Assembly (NCBI RefSeq): GCF_000682755.1
Contig: NZ_AWFF01000002.1
Location: 1-64,000 of the forward strand
Source: Hyphomonas beringensis
GTDB lineage: Bacteria; Pseudomonadota; Alphaproteobacteria; Caulobacterales; Hyphomonadaceae
DNA: 64,000 nucleotides
Direction of reading: 5' to 3'
Shown: positions 43,750 to 54,154 of the stretch, in pieces
How positions within the stretch are numbered: position 1 is the stretch's first letter
How the letters are laid out: every line of letters starts with the position of its first letter
Notes under the pieces: model-generated
Databases searched by the model: none
Seen by the model: only the letters and a program-made list of their open reading frames with translations
Told to the model about the DNA's origin: nothing
Position numbers and translations under genes: made by a program

Positions 43750-45546
43750 TCAGGGCTGCGCGCTTTTGGCCCGCGCCATGATGGCGCCGCAGGGCGCGTC
43801 TTTGGCCATGCCCGGTTCTATGAAAGGCAGGGCGGCCAGGCCTCCGCTGACACTGCCCAGCAGGGCAGAGATACCGAGCTGTAGAATGGTCTCACCACTC
43901 AGGGCCGAGATCTGAGGATTCCGGAATGTCCCCATGATGCTGACATTCCCGATGAGTGAACCAAATGAAGCATCCTTGGCTTCAGAGCGTACCTTCAAAT
44001 CCATGGTCTCGTGTTTCATGTTCACTTTACCATCCACGATGACCAGGCTGTCCGCCGTGTCCACAATGGCCGGATCCACCTTTCCGATACCCTGATCGAA
44101 GCGGATTGAGAGGGCTACGCAGCGCGCGGGGGTGTAAGTTCGGTCTCCCGGTGACTCTCCCAGCAAAGTCAGTGCCTCACCGATGTCGAGGGCGGCGCCT
44201 TCGGCGGCGAGGGCCCAAAGCTCAGCCTTTTCTGACCAGACGGATACACGGCCATCAAGTGTCGCGGCGGCTTGCTGGAAGCCATTGCCGGTCGCTTCGA
44301 TCTGGAAGCGACCATTGGCATTGCCGCGCACATACGGAGTCAGCGACAGATTGCTGAACGGCACATTGGTCAGCTCGCCCTGCGCATCTGTTTTGGCAGG
44401 CGACTGGCTACCATCCAGTGTGACATAGGAAACGAGGCCGCCTTCCTCGAAATCGAGCTGAAGGGTCGGCGCGCGTACGACGCGGCCCTCAATGTTGAAT
44501 TCCAGCTTGATGCCACGAATATCGAAAATGGCATTGGTCACCCGATTGGCATGATAGAGGACATGACCGTCCACGGCGTCGAGGCGGGTAAAGTCGATCA
44601 CGGCATTCGGGATCAGCCGACCGCTGGCATCATAGGCTTCGCGGGACTTCTTCTGAACATTATTTGCCGTTTCATTGTCTCCCGTCCCGACAGGTATGCC
44701 GAACAGGACGCCGAGATCGTCAAAGTCCAGATTGGCCGATTGGAGATCCGCCTCCAGCAGCGGCGTGCCTTCGCCGAAGGTAATCTTCAGCGGGCCACTG
44801 AGATCGCTGTCGCCAATGCGGGTTTCCGGGGCGAAGTCGAGTGCAATTTGCTGGCTGGAGAAGGTCAGATACGCGACCGCATCATAGGGCGGCGTGTCAG
44901 GGGAGGCGAAGCCGGCCAGGTCTGCAAAGTCTGCGAAATTGTCGCCGGACAGTTTCAGTTTGCCGGACAGAACAGACAGGTCAGATGGACGGGCCCGGCC
45001 TTCAAAGTCCAGGTCCACGCCGCTGCTGTTGGCGGTTACTGACAAGTCTCCGCTGCGCAGGGAGCCTTTAGCCGTCTGGACCATGATCGGCTCTGTGCCT
45101 TCATCGCGTACAAAGCGCACTTCGATATCCTTTGCGCGCACTTCATCAATCAGGGCGCGCCAGTCTTTCAGCGTCATGCCTTTCTTGTCGTCTTCCGGCT
45201 CGTCCATGCGCACGACAATGTAGCCATTACGGGCCTCAGCCCGGGACACCCAGCTGAGACCGGGCAGGAACCCGAAGAAATTGACGCGCAATTCGCCAGA
45301 TTCTGCTTCTGCGGTACCGGGGGCCTGGAAATTCTCAAGCGTCATTTCGTTCACGGCCGGAAACCGAAGGTGCGCTCGGCTGACGGAGGCATTTTCCGGG
45401 CCCCAATGTTTCAGCGACCAGTTGGTCACTGGCGTTGCGATAGCCGGGAAAACCATCAGGATCAGAGCGATGGCAAAGGCCACAAGCAGGGCGCAGGCAA
45501 TGTCGAAGACAATTTCGACACTGCGGGGGAGGTGGATATCCGGCAT
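43750..45546 (-). CDS. AsmA-like family protein
   Basis: 598-residue envelope protein. One N-terminal membrane helix (about 15-37), then a long beta-rich periplasmic part with repeated D-L-x-G/L-L-x-A elements, as in AsmA/TamB-like bridge-type lipid-transport or envelope-assembly proteins. A C-terminal DLKVRSEAKDASFGSLIGNVSIMGTFRNP segment is the AsmA-C-like signature. Divergent from uvrD. Confidence 0.8.
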   Translation of the reverse strand: MPDIHLPRSVEIVFDIACALLVAFAIALILMVFPAIATPVTNWSLKHWGPENASVSRAHLRFPAVNEMTLENFQAPGTAEAESGELRVNFFGFLPGLSWVSRAEARNGYIVVRMDEPEDDKKGMTLKDWRALIDEVRAKDIEVRFVRDEGTEPIMVQTAKGSLRSGDLSVTANSSGVDLDFEGRARPSDLSVLSGKLKLSGDNFADFADLAGFASPDTPPYDAVAYLTFSSQQIALDFAPETRIGDSDLSGPLKITFGEGTPLLEADLQSANLDFDDLGVLFGIPVGTGDNETANNVQKKSREAYDASGRLIPNAVIDFTRLDAVDGHVLYHANRVTNAIFDIRGIKLEFNIEGRVVRAPTLQLDFEEGGLVSYVTLDGSQSPAKTDAQGELTNVPFSNLSLTPYVRGNANGRFQIEATGNGFQQAAATLDGRVSVWSEKAELWALAAEGAALDIGEALTLLGESPGDRTYTPARCVALSIRFDQGIGKVDPAIVDTADSLVIVDGKVNMKHETMDLKVRSEAKDASFGSLIGNVSIMGTFRNPQISALSGETILQLGISALLGSVSGGLAALPFIEPGMAKDAPCGAIMARAKSAQP

Positions 45547-45623
45547 CCTGTTTCAACGCCTAGGTGCGGGATTGGTTCACTGGGTGCAACGAACCCTGCC
45601 CATTGGGCCAATCCCTGCTATAT

Positions 45624-45638
45624 GTTCGCTATGAGTTC
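45624..45638. promoter_or_regulatory. LexA-type SOS-box candidate over the uvrD start
   Basis: GTTC-GCTATGA-GTTC fits the alphaproteobacterial LexA consensus GTTC-N7-GTTC exactly. It overlaps the uvrD start codon (45631) and lies 78 bases upstream of the AsmA start. Such a match is expected about twice by chance in a window this size on both strands; position on a DNA-repair gene raises its credibility. Confidence 0.4.
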
Positions 45639-47961
45639 CAATCCGAATCGACTGTCCATTTCCGAGATGGCGGCGGCGAAAGCCCCCGCGTCCGCAGGCA
45701 ATGAGACCTATCTTGAAGGCCTGAACCCCGAACAGCGCGAGGCCGTGCTGACGACGGAGGGCCCATTGCTGGTGCTGGCAGGGGCGGGCACGGGCAAGAC
45801 GCGCGTGCTGACGACGCGCCTCGCGCACATTATCGGCACGCGGCTGGCCTGGCCGTCGCAGACCTTGACGGTGACCTTCACCAACAAGGCCGCGCGGGAA
45901 ATGCGCGAGCGGGCCCTGTCCATGCTGGGTGAGGCTGGCGAGGGCCTGCGCTGGCTGGGCACGTTCCACTCCATCAGCGCGCAGATCCTGCGCAAGCATG
46001 CCGAGTTGGCGGGCCTGAAATCCACCTTCACAATTCTGGACACGGACGACCAGGTTCGTCTGTGCAAACAGATCATCCTGGCCGAAAACATTGACCCCAA
46101 ACGCTGGACGCCGCGCTTCCTGGCCAGCCTGATCGATGGCTGGAAAAACCGGGCGCTGACGCCAGGCAAAGTGCCGCCGGAAGAGGCGCATCAGTTTGCC
46201 GATGGCAAGGGCATCACCTGCTACCAGATTTATCAGAACCGTCTGAAAGTTTTGAATGCATGCGATTTTGGCGATCTGCTGATCCACAACATCACGATCT
46301 TCCAGAACAATCCGGATCTTCTGAAGGAATATCACGACAAGTTCCGCTATATTCTGGTTGACGAGTATCAGGATACGAACGTTGCCCAGTATCTGTGGCT
46401 GCGCCTTCTGGCTCAGGGCTCCCAGAACATTTGCTGTGTGGGCGATGACGACCAGTCCATCTATGGCTGGCGCGGCGCGGAAGTGGACAACATCCTGCGC
46501 TTCGAGAAGGATTTCCCCGGCGCGAAAGTGATCCGTCTAGAGAAAAATTACCGTTCTACCAAACACATTTTGGCGGCGGCGTCTGCGGTGATCGCCAACA
46601 ATAAGGGCCGCCTTGGCAAGACGCTCTATGTCGGCGACGACAATGCGATTGACGAGATTGACGCGGCCAAGGTGAAAGTGCGCGGCCTGTGGGATGGCGA
46701 GGCGGAAAGCCGCCTGATCGCGGACGATATTGAAAGCTGGGTTTCCAAGGGCGGCAAGCATGATGACTGCGCCGTTCTGGTGCGGGCCTCCTGGCAGATG
46801 CGCGCCTTTGAAGAGCGCTTCATTATGCTGGGCATTCCGTATCGTGTGATCGGCGGGCCACGCTTCTTCGAGCGAGCAGAGATACGTGATGCGCTGGCCT
46901 ATTTGCGGCTTGTGCGGTCTCCCGATGATGATCTGGCGTTCGAGCGTGTGGTGAACCAGCCGAAGCGCGGCGTGGGCAACACCTCCCTCATCAAGCTGCA
47001 ATCCTATGCGCGCCAGGACGGGCGCAGCCTGTTCACGCTGACGCCGATGGTGCTGCAGACAGATGAAATCAAAGGCGGAGCCAAGCGCGGCCTGACCCAG
47101 TTCATCGACCATGTCAACCTGTGGCGCGACAAGCTGGCCAATGGCATGCCGCATACGGAACTTGCCGAGACGATTCTGGAAGAGTCCGGCTATACGGATA
47201 TGCTGCAAAAGGATCGCAGCCCGCAGGCGCAGACGCGACTGGACAATCTGAAGGAACTGGTCCGCGCGATGGGCGAGTTCGACTCGCTGGCGGGTTTCCT
47301 TGAGCACATCGAACTGGTGATGGATACGTCCGCCGGCGGAGCAGGGGAGGATCAGGTGCAGATCCTGACGCTGCACGCGGCGAAGGGGCTGGAATGGCCG
47401 GTCGTATTCCTGCCGGGCTGGGAAGAGGAAGTCTTCCCGTCCAAGCGCAGTATGGATGAAAGTGGCCTGAAGGGTCTCGAAGAGGAGCGCCGGCTTGCCT
47501 ATGTCGGCATCACGCGCGCACGCCAGCAGGCCTATATTTCCTTTGTGGCGAACCGCCAGATCTATGGCCGCTGGCAGAGTGTTCTGCCCAGCCGCTTTGT
47601 CGACGAGCTGCCGCATGATCATGTCGAGGCGGTTTCGGAGACCGGCTATTCCGGCATGCCCGGCGGAGACACCGGCTTTACCGGATCGGTTGAGGATCTG
47701 GGCGAGCGGTCAAACTATAAGAGCCCGGGCTGGAAGCGGCTCAAGGAAAATGCGGGACGGTTCGATACACGTCCGCCAAAGGATGCCACGAATTTGTCGG
47801 CCACCAGCGGCGGGCCTGAAACCTTTCGCAAGGGCCAGCGTATCTTTCATGACAAGTTCGGCTATGGCCGGATCGCGCATTCGGAAGGCAATAAGCTGAC
47901 CGTCGATTTCGAGAAGTCAGGCCGCAAGAAGGTGATCGCCACTTTCGTTCAACCCGCCTGA
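45631..47961 (+). CDS. uvrD: UvrD/PcrA-type DNA helicase II
   Basis: 776-residue SF1A 3'-5' DNA helicase for nucleotide-excision and mismatch repair. Walker A GAGTGKT, DEYQDTN, GDDDQSIYGWRGA, TLHAAKGLEWPVVFLPG and the RLAYVGITRA motif are all seen, with a C-terminal tudor-like patch (RIFHDKFGYGRI). The frame is open far upstream, but the fold starts at about MSSNPNRLSIS; ATG 45631 is preferred, 45622 possible, neither with a strong ribosome site. Confidence 0.95.
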   Translation: MSSNPNRLSISEMAAAKAPASAGNETYLEGLNPEQREAVLTTEGPLLVLAGAGTGKTRVLTTRLAHIIGTRLAWPSQTLTVTFTNKAAREMRERALSMLGEAGEGLRWLGTFHSISAQILRKHAELAGLKSTFTILDTDDQVRLCKQIILAENIDPKRWTPRFLASLIDGWKNRALTPGKVPPEEAHQFADGKGITCYQIYQNRLKVLNACDFGDLLIHNITIFQNNPDLLKEYHDKFRYILVDEYQDTNVAQYLWLRLLAQGSQNICCVGDDDQSIYGWRGAEVDNILRFEKDFPGAKVIRLEKNYRSTKHILAAASAVIANNKGRLGKTLYVGDDNAIDEIDAAKVKVRGLWDGEAESRLIADDIESWVSKGGKHDDCAVLVRASWQMRAFEERFIMLGIPYRVIGGPRFFERAEIRDALAYLRLVRSPDDDLAFERVVNQPKRGVGNTSLIKLQSYARQDGRSLFTLTPMVLQTDEIKGGAKRGLTQFIDHVNLWRDKLANGMPHTELAETILEESGYTDMLQKDRSPQAQTRLDNLKELVRAMGEFDSLAGFLEHIELVMDTSAGGAGEDQVQILTLHAAKGLEWPVVFLPGWEEEVFPSKRSMDESGLKGLEEERRLAYVGITRARQQAYISFVANRQIYGRWQSVLPSRFVDELPHDHVEAVSETGYSGMPGGDTGFTGSVEDLGERSNYKSPGWKRLKENAGRFDTRPPKDATNLSATSGGPETFRKGQRIFHDKFGYGRIAHSEGNKLTVDFEKSGRKKVIATFVQPA

Positions 47962-48024
47962 CCGATTGCTTGACGGCTTGCCGCCTTCCGACTTGGATAA
48001 ACCGGGGACGGGGGAGAGGCAGAT

Positions 48025-48459
48025 ATGTCAGGATATATCGAGAAGCGGCTGTATGAAGGGGAGACCCTGCGCTATCGCGGGCAGTTCCACTGGATCGTAC
48101 ATGCACGGGCTTGGGCGGCGTTGATCCTGCTGGGCGTTCTGGTGTTCGGTATTGTGTATTTCATTATGGAAATGGTGCGCGTCAACACGACAGAATTTGT
48201 TGTGACAGACCGGCGCGTGGTGCTGAAAACAGGGTTGTGGTCTGCCGATGTGGAAGAGATCACGCTGGACGCGATTGAGGGCAGCTCCCTTAAGCAGAGC
48301 ATCTTTGGCCGTATATTCGATTATGGCCGCCTGTCGGTTCATGGGCGCGGGGAGACGCATATCCGTTTCCCCAATATGGCGCATCCGCAAGCCTTCCGGG
48401 CCGAGGCCGAACGGTCCAAGCAGGCCGCCATCGCGCCGGGCGGGCCACTCGCAGGATAA
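48025..48459 (+). CDS. PH-like domain (bPH2/YdbT-type) membrane protein
   Basis: 144 residues. YEGETLRYRGQFHWIV leads to one or two membrane helices (about 32-50), and NTTEFVVTDRRVVLKTGLW with DAIEGSSLKQSIFGRIFDYGRLSV is the bacterial PH domain facing the cytosol. Function unknown in general. Stop is followed by 200 bp with no gene before the convergent RND gene. Confidence 0.87.
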   Translation: MSGYIEKRLYEGETLRYRGQFHWIVHARAWAALILLGVLVFGIVYFIMEMVRVNTTEFVVTDRRVVLKTGLWSADVEEITLDAIEGSSLKQSIFGRIFDYGRLSVHGRGETHIRFPNMAHPQAFRAEAERSKQAAIAPGGPLAG

Positions 48460-48661
48460 CCTCTTCCAAGGATAAGATGCAGCGCCGGTTGACCTGTCTC
48501 AGGGGAGAGGGTTTGGGAACTACCAGGCCAGCATTCAGGCGTGATGGGTGAAGACGCTTGCCTCTGGGAGGAGGAGCTGCCCGGCGCTGCTGACCCTGTT
48601 TCGCATGGGCGCTTGGAACGCAATCCGAATGGCGCGTTCATCTGCCGGTCATCTCGCAAGC

Positions 48662-51600
48662 CTACTCCGCCGCAGGAAGGGAAGAATCCTTGGATGTGTT
48701 CTCATTGGCGGACTTGTCCAGAAGTTTGACGTCCGACGTATTTCGGCGGCCCTGGAATTTCTGCTTCTGGCGCTTTGCCCAATTGCCAATGCGATAGGGT
48801 GCGAGCAGCCAGACCGGTGTGACCAGAAGGATCATCATGGTCGAGAAGCCAAGGCCGAACACGACCGCTGTCGCCAGCTGGACCCACCATTCAGAGCTGG
48901 CACCGCCAAAATTGATGGCGCCGTCGCCGAAGTCCACATTCATCTGAATGATCATGGGCAGCAGGCCGCAGATGGTCGTGCCCGTCGTCAAAAGGATCGG
49001 GCGGATACGCTGGGCAGCTGTTGAAATGGCGGCCTCTTCCGGCGAGCGTCCATCGCTCAGCAGGCGGTTATACGTGTCGATAAGAACGATATTATTGTTC
49101 ACCACGATCCCAGCGAGGGCCACGATCCCGGTTCCGAGCATCAGCTGTGAAATATAGGGCAGGACAAACTGAATGCCGATGACCACACCCGCGGTCGACA
49201 TAATCACAGCCGTCAGCGTCAGGAAGACTTGCCAGAAATTGTTGAACTCCCACAGCAGGATGACCGCCATCATGAACAACATGGCCATCAGGGCGCCCTG
49301 GAAGAATGCGGCCGCCTCGGCGCTGTCTTCATCAGCCCCTTCAAAGCGCACCTCCACGGAGGCCGGGAAGTTCTGGTCTGCGACCCAGGCCTTGAGTTCA
49401 TCAACGATCGCTGCGCCTTGGCCCTGTTCACGCGCATTGGCACGCACATCAATCACGCGTTCGCCGTCGCGGCGTTCGATCTTGCTGACACGCGGGGCAG
49501 GTACGCGATCTACGAACAGGGACAGCGGCACGTTGCCTTGGGGTGTCGCAATGCGCAGATCGTCAATCGCACTGGCGCTGCGGTCAGCTTTCGGGAAGCG
49601 GACACGGATATCAACCTCATCGGAGGCATCATCCGGACGGTAGCGCCCCACGAGCACACCATTCGTGACGAGTTGCACAGCGGCGCCAACCTGGCTGATG
49701 TCGAGACCATATTTGCCGGCCTCCTCACGGTCGACTTCCAACTGGTATTCGATGCCCGGCAGCGGGCGGGTATCATCGACTTCGCGCAGGTCTGAACGGC
49801 TGTCGAGATAGGTGCGGACCTTGGCTGCGGTCTGGTTGAGTGCAGCCTCATCCTCTGACAGCAATGCGATCTGCACATCCTTGCCCGTAGGCGGACCATC
49901 TTCGCGCTGCGTGATTTCAAAGCGCAGGCCCGGCACTTCAGACAGGCGCTCGCGCACTTTCACAAGCGTCTTGCGCCCATCATGAACACCATCGGCGGTG
50001 GCAAGATCCAGCAGCAGCTGTCCGATTGTATCAATGGGTGCGCTGGCACCATCTGGAGAGAAAGTTGATTCCCCGCCGCTGCCGGTCTGGGTGGAGATGT
50101 CTTCAATGCCGTCCATGCCGCGAATGGCCGCTTCGGCATGCTTGACCAGTTCCAGCTGTTCCCGTGCCGAGAGGCTGCCCTGTGCCTGCACGAAGACGAA
50201 GGCCTGTTCAGGCTCCACATCCAGAAACAGTTCGGATTTATGGGGGGTAGAAGCAAACCAGATGAAAATGGCTATGACTGCGGAAATGGCGACCGCCGTA
50301 ACCATCAGGGGGCGGTCGATCAAAGCCTGAACGGTTCTGACATAGCCGCCAAGAAACCCTGTAGCATCTTTCGGGTCTGCATCTGCGGCCAGTGCAGCAA
50401 GGCTCTCATCCGTGCCTTCAGGACGCGCGCCGATGACGGAGCCAAGCACAGGCAGGAAGATCAGCGCCATCACGAGAGACGCGGTCAGAACAAAGATCAG
50501 CGTGATCGGCAGATATGCCATGAACTTGCCCGGCATCGAATTCCAGAACAGGAATGGCACAAAAGCCGCAAGTGTCGTGGCCGTGGAGGCGATGACCGGC
50601 CAGAACATGCGCTTGCCGGCCATGGCATAGGCTTCCTTGCGGTCCAGCCCTTCCGCCATTTTTCGGTCGGCATATTCCGTAACAACGATTGCCCCATCGA
50701 CCAAGATGCCGACGGCGATCACCATGCCGAACATGACCATCATGTTGATGGTATAGCCAAACGCGCCAAGCAGCAGGAAAGCCATTACAAAGGAAGAGGG
50801 GATCGAGATGCCGACCAGCAGCGCAGAGCGCCAGCCAAGGGCGGCGACACAGATGATCATCACCAGTATGACCGCCGTAACGATGGAGCTTTGCAGCTGT
50901 CCCAACTGGTCGCCGATCATTTCGGATTCATCAGATGTGATGCGAACCTGAACCGTGCTCGGCCAGGCTTTCTTTTGCTCCTTTACGACATCGCGCACAA
51001 AATTGGCCGTGTCGAGAATGTTCGCGCCAGAGCGTTTCACGATCTGCAATTGCAGGGAAGGCTCGCCATTGAAGGTGGCAAAGCCGGAGGCATCCTTGTA
51101 TGTGCGGCGAATGTCGGCCACATCGGACAGGGTGATGGTGGCATTCTCCGCCCGTTTGACCGGCAGGTTCAGCGCATCCTTCGCGGTGCGGATCAGGCCC
51201 GGCACCTTGACGGCAAAACTGCCCTCGCCTGTATCGATCTGGCCTGCAGGCACGAGTTGGTTGTTGGAGGACACGACGGAATAGATGTCCTGATAGGACA
51301 GATTGTAGGTTTCGAGTTTGACCGGATCGACGACGATCTCAAGCACATCCTCGCGCTTGCCGATGATGCGCGCTTCCAGCACGCCCGGGTCGCGTTCCAG
51401 GGCATCCTGCAAGTTTTCCGCAATCCGGTTCAGGCCGCGCTCCGGCGCCTGGCCGAACAGGTTGACCACCATGATCGGGAATTGGGAGGCATTGACCTCT
51501 GTGATGATTGGCTCGCGGGCATCTTCCGGGAAGAAACGTTTGGCCAGGTCTACCTTGTCCTTCACGTCCAGGACCGCCTGATCGATATCGGTGTCGATCT

Positions 51601-51889
51601 CGAATTCCAGCACCAATTGTCCGGCGCCTTCCATGCCGTAGCCGGAATAGGTCTTCAGGCCTTCCAGCGACTGGATTTCCTGTTCAATCGGTTTGACCAG
51701 CAGGCGTTCGGCATCTTCCGGCGTTACGCCTGCCAGCGGAACGGTAATGCCGACAAAGGGAACGGGAATGTCCGGATTGGCTTCCTTCGGCAGGCCGACA
51801 TAGGTGGCGGTGCCGGCAATGATCGCGCAAAAAAGGATGGCGAGCACCATCCTTGCGCGGCCAATGGCGCCATCGATCAAACCTGTCAT
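48662..51889 (-). CDS. RND efflux transporter, inner-membrane permease subunit
   Basis: 1075-residue RND permease that would pump substrates from the inner membrane with proton energy. Twelve membrane helices in two blocks and two large periplasmic loops are evident. MVMFGMVIAVGILVDGAIVVTEYADR in TM4 carries a single acidic residue where drug-type AcrB has Asp-Asp, so it belongs to the VDGA-type RND subgroup. The last residues are basic, with a polar tail. Operon with the adaptor (ATGA overlap). Confidence 0.92.
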   Translation of the reverse strand: MTGLIDGAIGRARMVLAILFCAIIAGTATYVGLPKEANPDIPVPFVGITVPLAGVTPEDAERLLVKPIEQEIQSLEGLKTYSGYGMEGAGQLVLEFEIDTDIDQAVLDVKDKVDLAKRFFPEDAREPIITEVNASQFPIMVVNLFGQAPERGLNRIAENLQDALERDPGVLEARIIGKREDVLEIVVDPVKLETYNLSYQDIYSVVSSNNQLVPAGQIDTGEGSFAVKVPGLIRTAKDALNLPVKRAENATITLSDVADIRRTYKDASGFATFNGEPSLQLQIVKRSGANILDTANFVRDVVKEQKKAWPSTVQVRITSDESEMIGDQLGQLQSSIVTAVILVMIICVAALGWRSALLVGISIPSSFVMAFLLLGAFGYTINMMVMFGMVIAVGILVDGAIVVTEYADRKMAEGLDRKEAYAMAGKRMFWPVIASTATTLAAFVPFLFWNSMPGKFMAYLPITLIFVLTASLVMALIFLPVLGSVIGARPEGTDESLAALAADADPKDATGFLGGYVRTVQALIDRPLMVTAVAISAVIAIFIWFASTPHKSELFLDVEPEQAFVFVQAQGSLSAREQLELVKHAEAAIRGMDGIEDISTQTGSGGESTFSPDGASAPIDTIGQLLLDLATADGVHDGRKTLVKVRERLSEVPGLRFEITQREDGPPTGKDVQIALLSEDEAALNQTAAKVRTYLDSRSDLREVDDTRPLPGIEYQLEVDREEAGKYGLDISQVGAAVQLVTNGVLVGRYRPDDASDEVDIRVRFPKADRSASAIDDLRIATPQGNVPLSLFVDRVPAPRVSKIERRDGERVIDVRANAREQGQGAAIVDELKAWVADQNFPASVEVRFEGADEDSAEAAAFFQGALMAMLFMMAVILLWEFNNFWQVFLTLTAVIMSTAGVVIGIQFVLPYISQLMLGTGIVALAGIVVNNNIVLIDTYNRLLSDGRSPEEAAISTAAQRIRPILLTTGTTICGLLPMIIQMNVDFGDGAINFGGASSEWWVQLATAVVFGLGFSTMMILLVTPVWLLAPYRIGNWAKRQKQKFQGRRNTSDVKLLDKSANENTSKDSSLPAAE

Positions 51890-52962
51890 GGCTGGGCTCC
51901 GCCTTTCGGAACAGGTTTCACCTTCACGCCCTCAGCCAGATAGTCCTGCCCCAGAGAGATGAGCTGTGTCGTCTTCGGCAGACCCGTTACCCACGCGCCC
52001 TGCGGGCTTTCATCAATGATAGTGACTGGCGCAAAGCCAACCGTGTTGTCCGCCTGAATGTATCTGAGGCCCATTTCGCCTGAATCGTTCAGGGTGAGCA
52101 GGCCGGGGGAAATGCGGGTTGCTTCAACCTCGCCAATTGGAACGAACAATTGCGCAGTGATCCCGGCGGGCACAGGAGTTTCGCCCGTCTCCATAGCCGC
52201 TTCTACCCGGAAGGTACGTGTGCTGTCATTTGCTGAGCGGGAGACATAGCGCAGTTTTGCGGGGTATTCGGCGCCACTCGCCAGGCGAACACGGGCGTCC
52301 ATGCCCGTGGTCAGCTTGCCAGCATGTTCTTCCGATACCTGAACGGCCACGATGACCGGGGACATGTCCACAAGCTCACCGCAGGCCTGTCCGGGAGAGA
52401 GGAAATCCCCGGCTTCGGCCAGGCGTGTTTCGAAAATGCCGTCAAAGGGCGCGCGGATTTGAGTTTTGGAGAGTTCCACACGGGCCGCATTCACGGCGGC
52501 TTCGGCTGCATTCAGGCTAGCCTGTGTGGCGGTCACACGGTTCTTCGGGCCAAGACCTTTTTCGGCAAGCTGTTCGGCCGCTTCATAATCGACACGGGCG
52601 GCGTCCCGATTTGCTTCAGCCTCTTTCAGGCGTGCCGCGCGCGATTCGACATCCAGCCCGCACAGCAGTGTGCCTTTTTCGACAAAGCGGCCTTCGCTGA
52701 CGGGAGTGGAGATGACGGTGCCGGTTGTGCCGGCCTTGACGGTAACGGTCTTGTCCGGCGCCGTGCGCCCCTTGGCTTCGACGCGAATGGGGTGGAGCTT
52801 TGAGCTGGCCTGGATGGTAACGGCCTCGGGAACAGGCTTCTCCGTCGTCATGGCGACGGATTCCTTTTGTGTGCTGATCGATCCGCGAAGAAGGCTGCGC
52901 CCCGCAAACCAGACCAGTATGACAACAAAAATCGCAATGGCAATTTTGACAGATTTGTTCAC
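51886..52962 (-). CDS. RND efflux periplasmic adaptor (membrane fusion protein)
   Basis: 358 residues from GTG 52962 (NKSVKIAIAIFVVILVWFAGR follows as the membrane anchor). The lipoyl-like and coiled-coil hairpin region (AARLKEAEANRDAARVDYEAAEQLAEKGL) and the beta-barrel SRSANDSTRTFRVEAAM are typical of MFPs. The frame is open to 53070, but the N-terminal anchor begins at the GTG. It partners the RND permease; no outer-membrane channel gene is adjacent. Confidence 0.9.
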   Translation of the reverse strand: MNKSVKIAIAIFVVILVWFAGRSLLRGSISTQKESVAMTTEKPVPEAVTIQASSKLHPIRVEAKGRTAPDKTVTVKAGTTGTVISTPVSEGRFVEKGTLLCGLDVESRAARLKEAEANRDAARVDYEAAEQLAEKGLGPKNRVTATQASLNAAEAAVNAARVELSKTQIRAPFDGIFETRLAEAGDFLSPGQACGELVDMSPVIVAVQVSEEHAGKLTTGMDARVRLASGAEYPAKLRYVSRSANDSTRTFRVEAAMETGETPVPAGITAQLFVPIGEVEATRISPGLLTLNDSGEMGLRYIQADNTVGFAPVTIIDESPQGAWVTGLPKTTQLISLGQDYLAEGVKVKPVPKGGAQP

Positions 52963-53137
52963 GGTGTACCGCTTTCGTAAGGCCTGTGTACCAGCAGATA
53001 TAGAGCGCGCGTCGCGAATTTCCGCGCTGCAACATGTTCCGATTACCAGAAGTACATTGCGAACATGCAAAGCTTCAGGCCGAATTTCTGAAGGAGACGA
53101 AAGTGATGGTTAATATCTGGGCGGCGATGCCTGGCGC

Positions 53138-54148
53138 TCAGATCCACCGCCGCCAGCGGAATATGGCCAGCATCAGCACGGTTGCCGCGATCAGCGCGCC
53201 GACCAGAATGGCAAAGGCCAGCGGGCTGTGGAGGCCCGGCATGCCGCCGAGATTCACGCCAAACAGCCCTGTCACGAAACTGATTGGCAGAAACACCGCA
53301 GACAGGATGGAGAGCACGAAGAGGCGTTGGTTCATGATCTCACCGCGTGCCTCGATCACCTGTTCCTGCAGCACGGTTGAGCGGTCGCGTATGGTTTCCA
53401 GCTCTTCCGACAGGCGTGTCACCCGGTCTGCGGATTCGCGCAGGTACATCATGTCATAATCGCTGAACAGTCCGGCCTGCGCGCCCTCACGCACCAGTTG
53501 GGCCAGAGCATCACGCTGGGGCATGATATAGCGGCGTACCTGCAGCACACGCCGGCGGAATTCCGACAGCGCGCTGCGGGGCAGGCGGCTATCCGCATCC
53601 AGCAGCTGGTCTTCGAATTCATCAGCCTGCTCATCAAATTGCGCGATTTCAGGCTCCATCCGGTTCGTCAGGGCCTCGGCCAGTGCTGCAACCAGGCCGC
53701 CTGTGGAGTTGGGCACATCACCTTCACGCATTGAGGCCTCGACATCGCGAGCAGCCTGGATGCGTTTGGAGCGCAGGGTGATGAGAGAGGTTTCACTCGC
53801 CCAAATGCGCAAGGCCAGCATATCTTCGCGGGCTTCGCCTTCGTTCAGGTTCATCCCGCGAAGATTGATCAGAAAACCCTTGCCGTGGCGAACTGCCCGG
53901 GGGCGTGTACCTGCTTGCAGCAGGGCGTCGGCGGCGAGTTCATCCACGCCGCTCGCATTACTTACCCATTCCTGCGCCGCCTCTGACAGCCGGTTCAAGT
54001 GCAGCCAGTAGCGGCTGAACTCCGCCAGCCTGCCGGATGTGACGTCTTCCCAGCTCAAAGGCGTGGGCGTACCGTCATTGGCAAAACCGTATCCAAATAC
54101 CAGCGGATGGATTTTGGCGGACGTCTGAGAGGGCGCAGAGGGTGTCAT
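53138..54148 (-). CDS. zntB: ZntB-type CorA-family zinc transporter
   Basis: 336-residue CorA-superfamily protein: a cytosolic alpha-beta domain, a long helix (about 195-285) and two C-terminal membrane helices joined by GVNLGGMPGLHS, the GVN-x-GG variant used by ZntB for zinc export or import. The basic WRRWI end is typical. The amidase gene lies six bases upstream on the same strand, so both may be in one transcript. Confidence 0.9.
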   Translation of the reverse strand: MTPSAPSQTSAKIHPLVFGYGFANDGTPTPLSWEDVTSGRLAEFSRYWLHLNRLSEAAQEWVSNASGVDELAADALLQAGTRPRAVRHGKGFLINLRGMNLNEGEAREDMLALRIWASETSLITLRSKRIQAARDVEASMREGDVPNSTGGLVAALAEALTNRMEPEIAQFDEQADEFEDQLLDADSRLPRSALSEFRRRVLQVRRYIMPQRDALAQLVREGAQAGLFSDYDMMYLRESADRVTRLSEELETIRDRSTVLQEQVIEARGEIMNQRLFVLSILSAVFLPISFVTGLFGVNLGGMPGLHSPLAFAILVGALIAATVLMLAIFRWRRWI

Positions 54149-54154
54149 GAGGGC

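Noticed and set aside
50138-51943. 601-codon plus-strand ORF
   Set aside because: Antisense to the RND permease; no coherent protein motifs.
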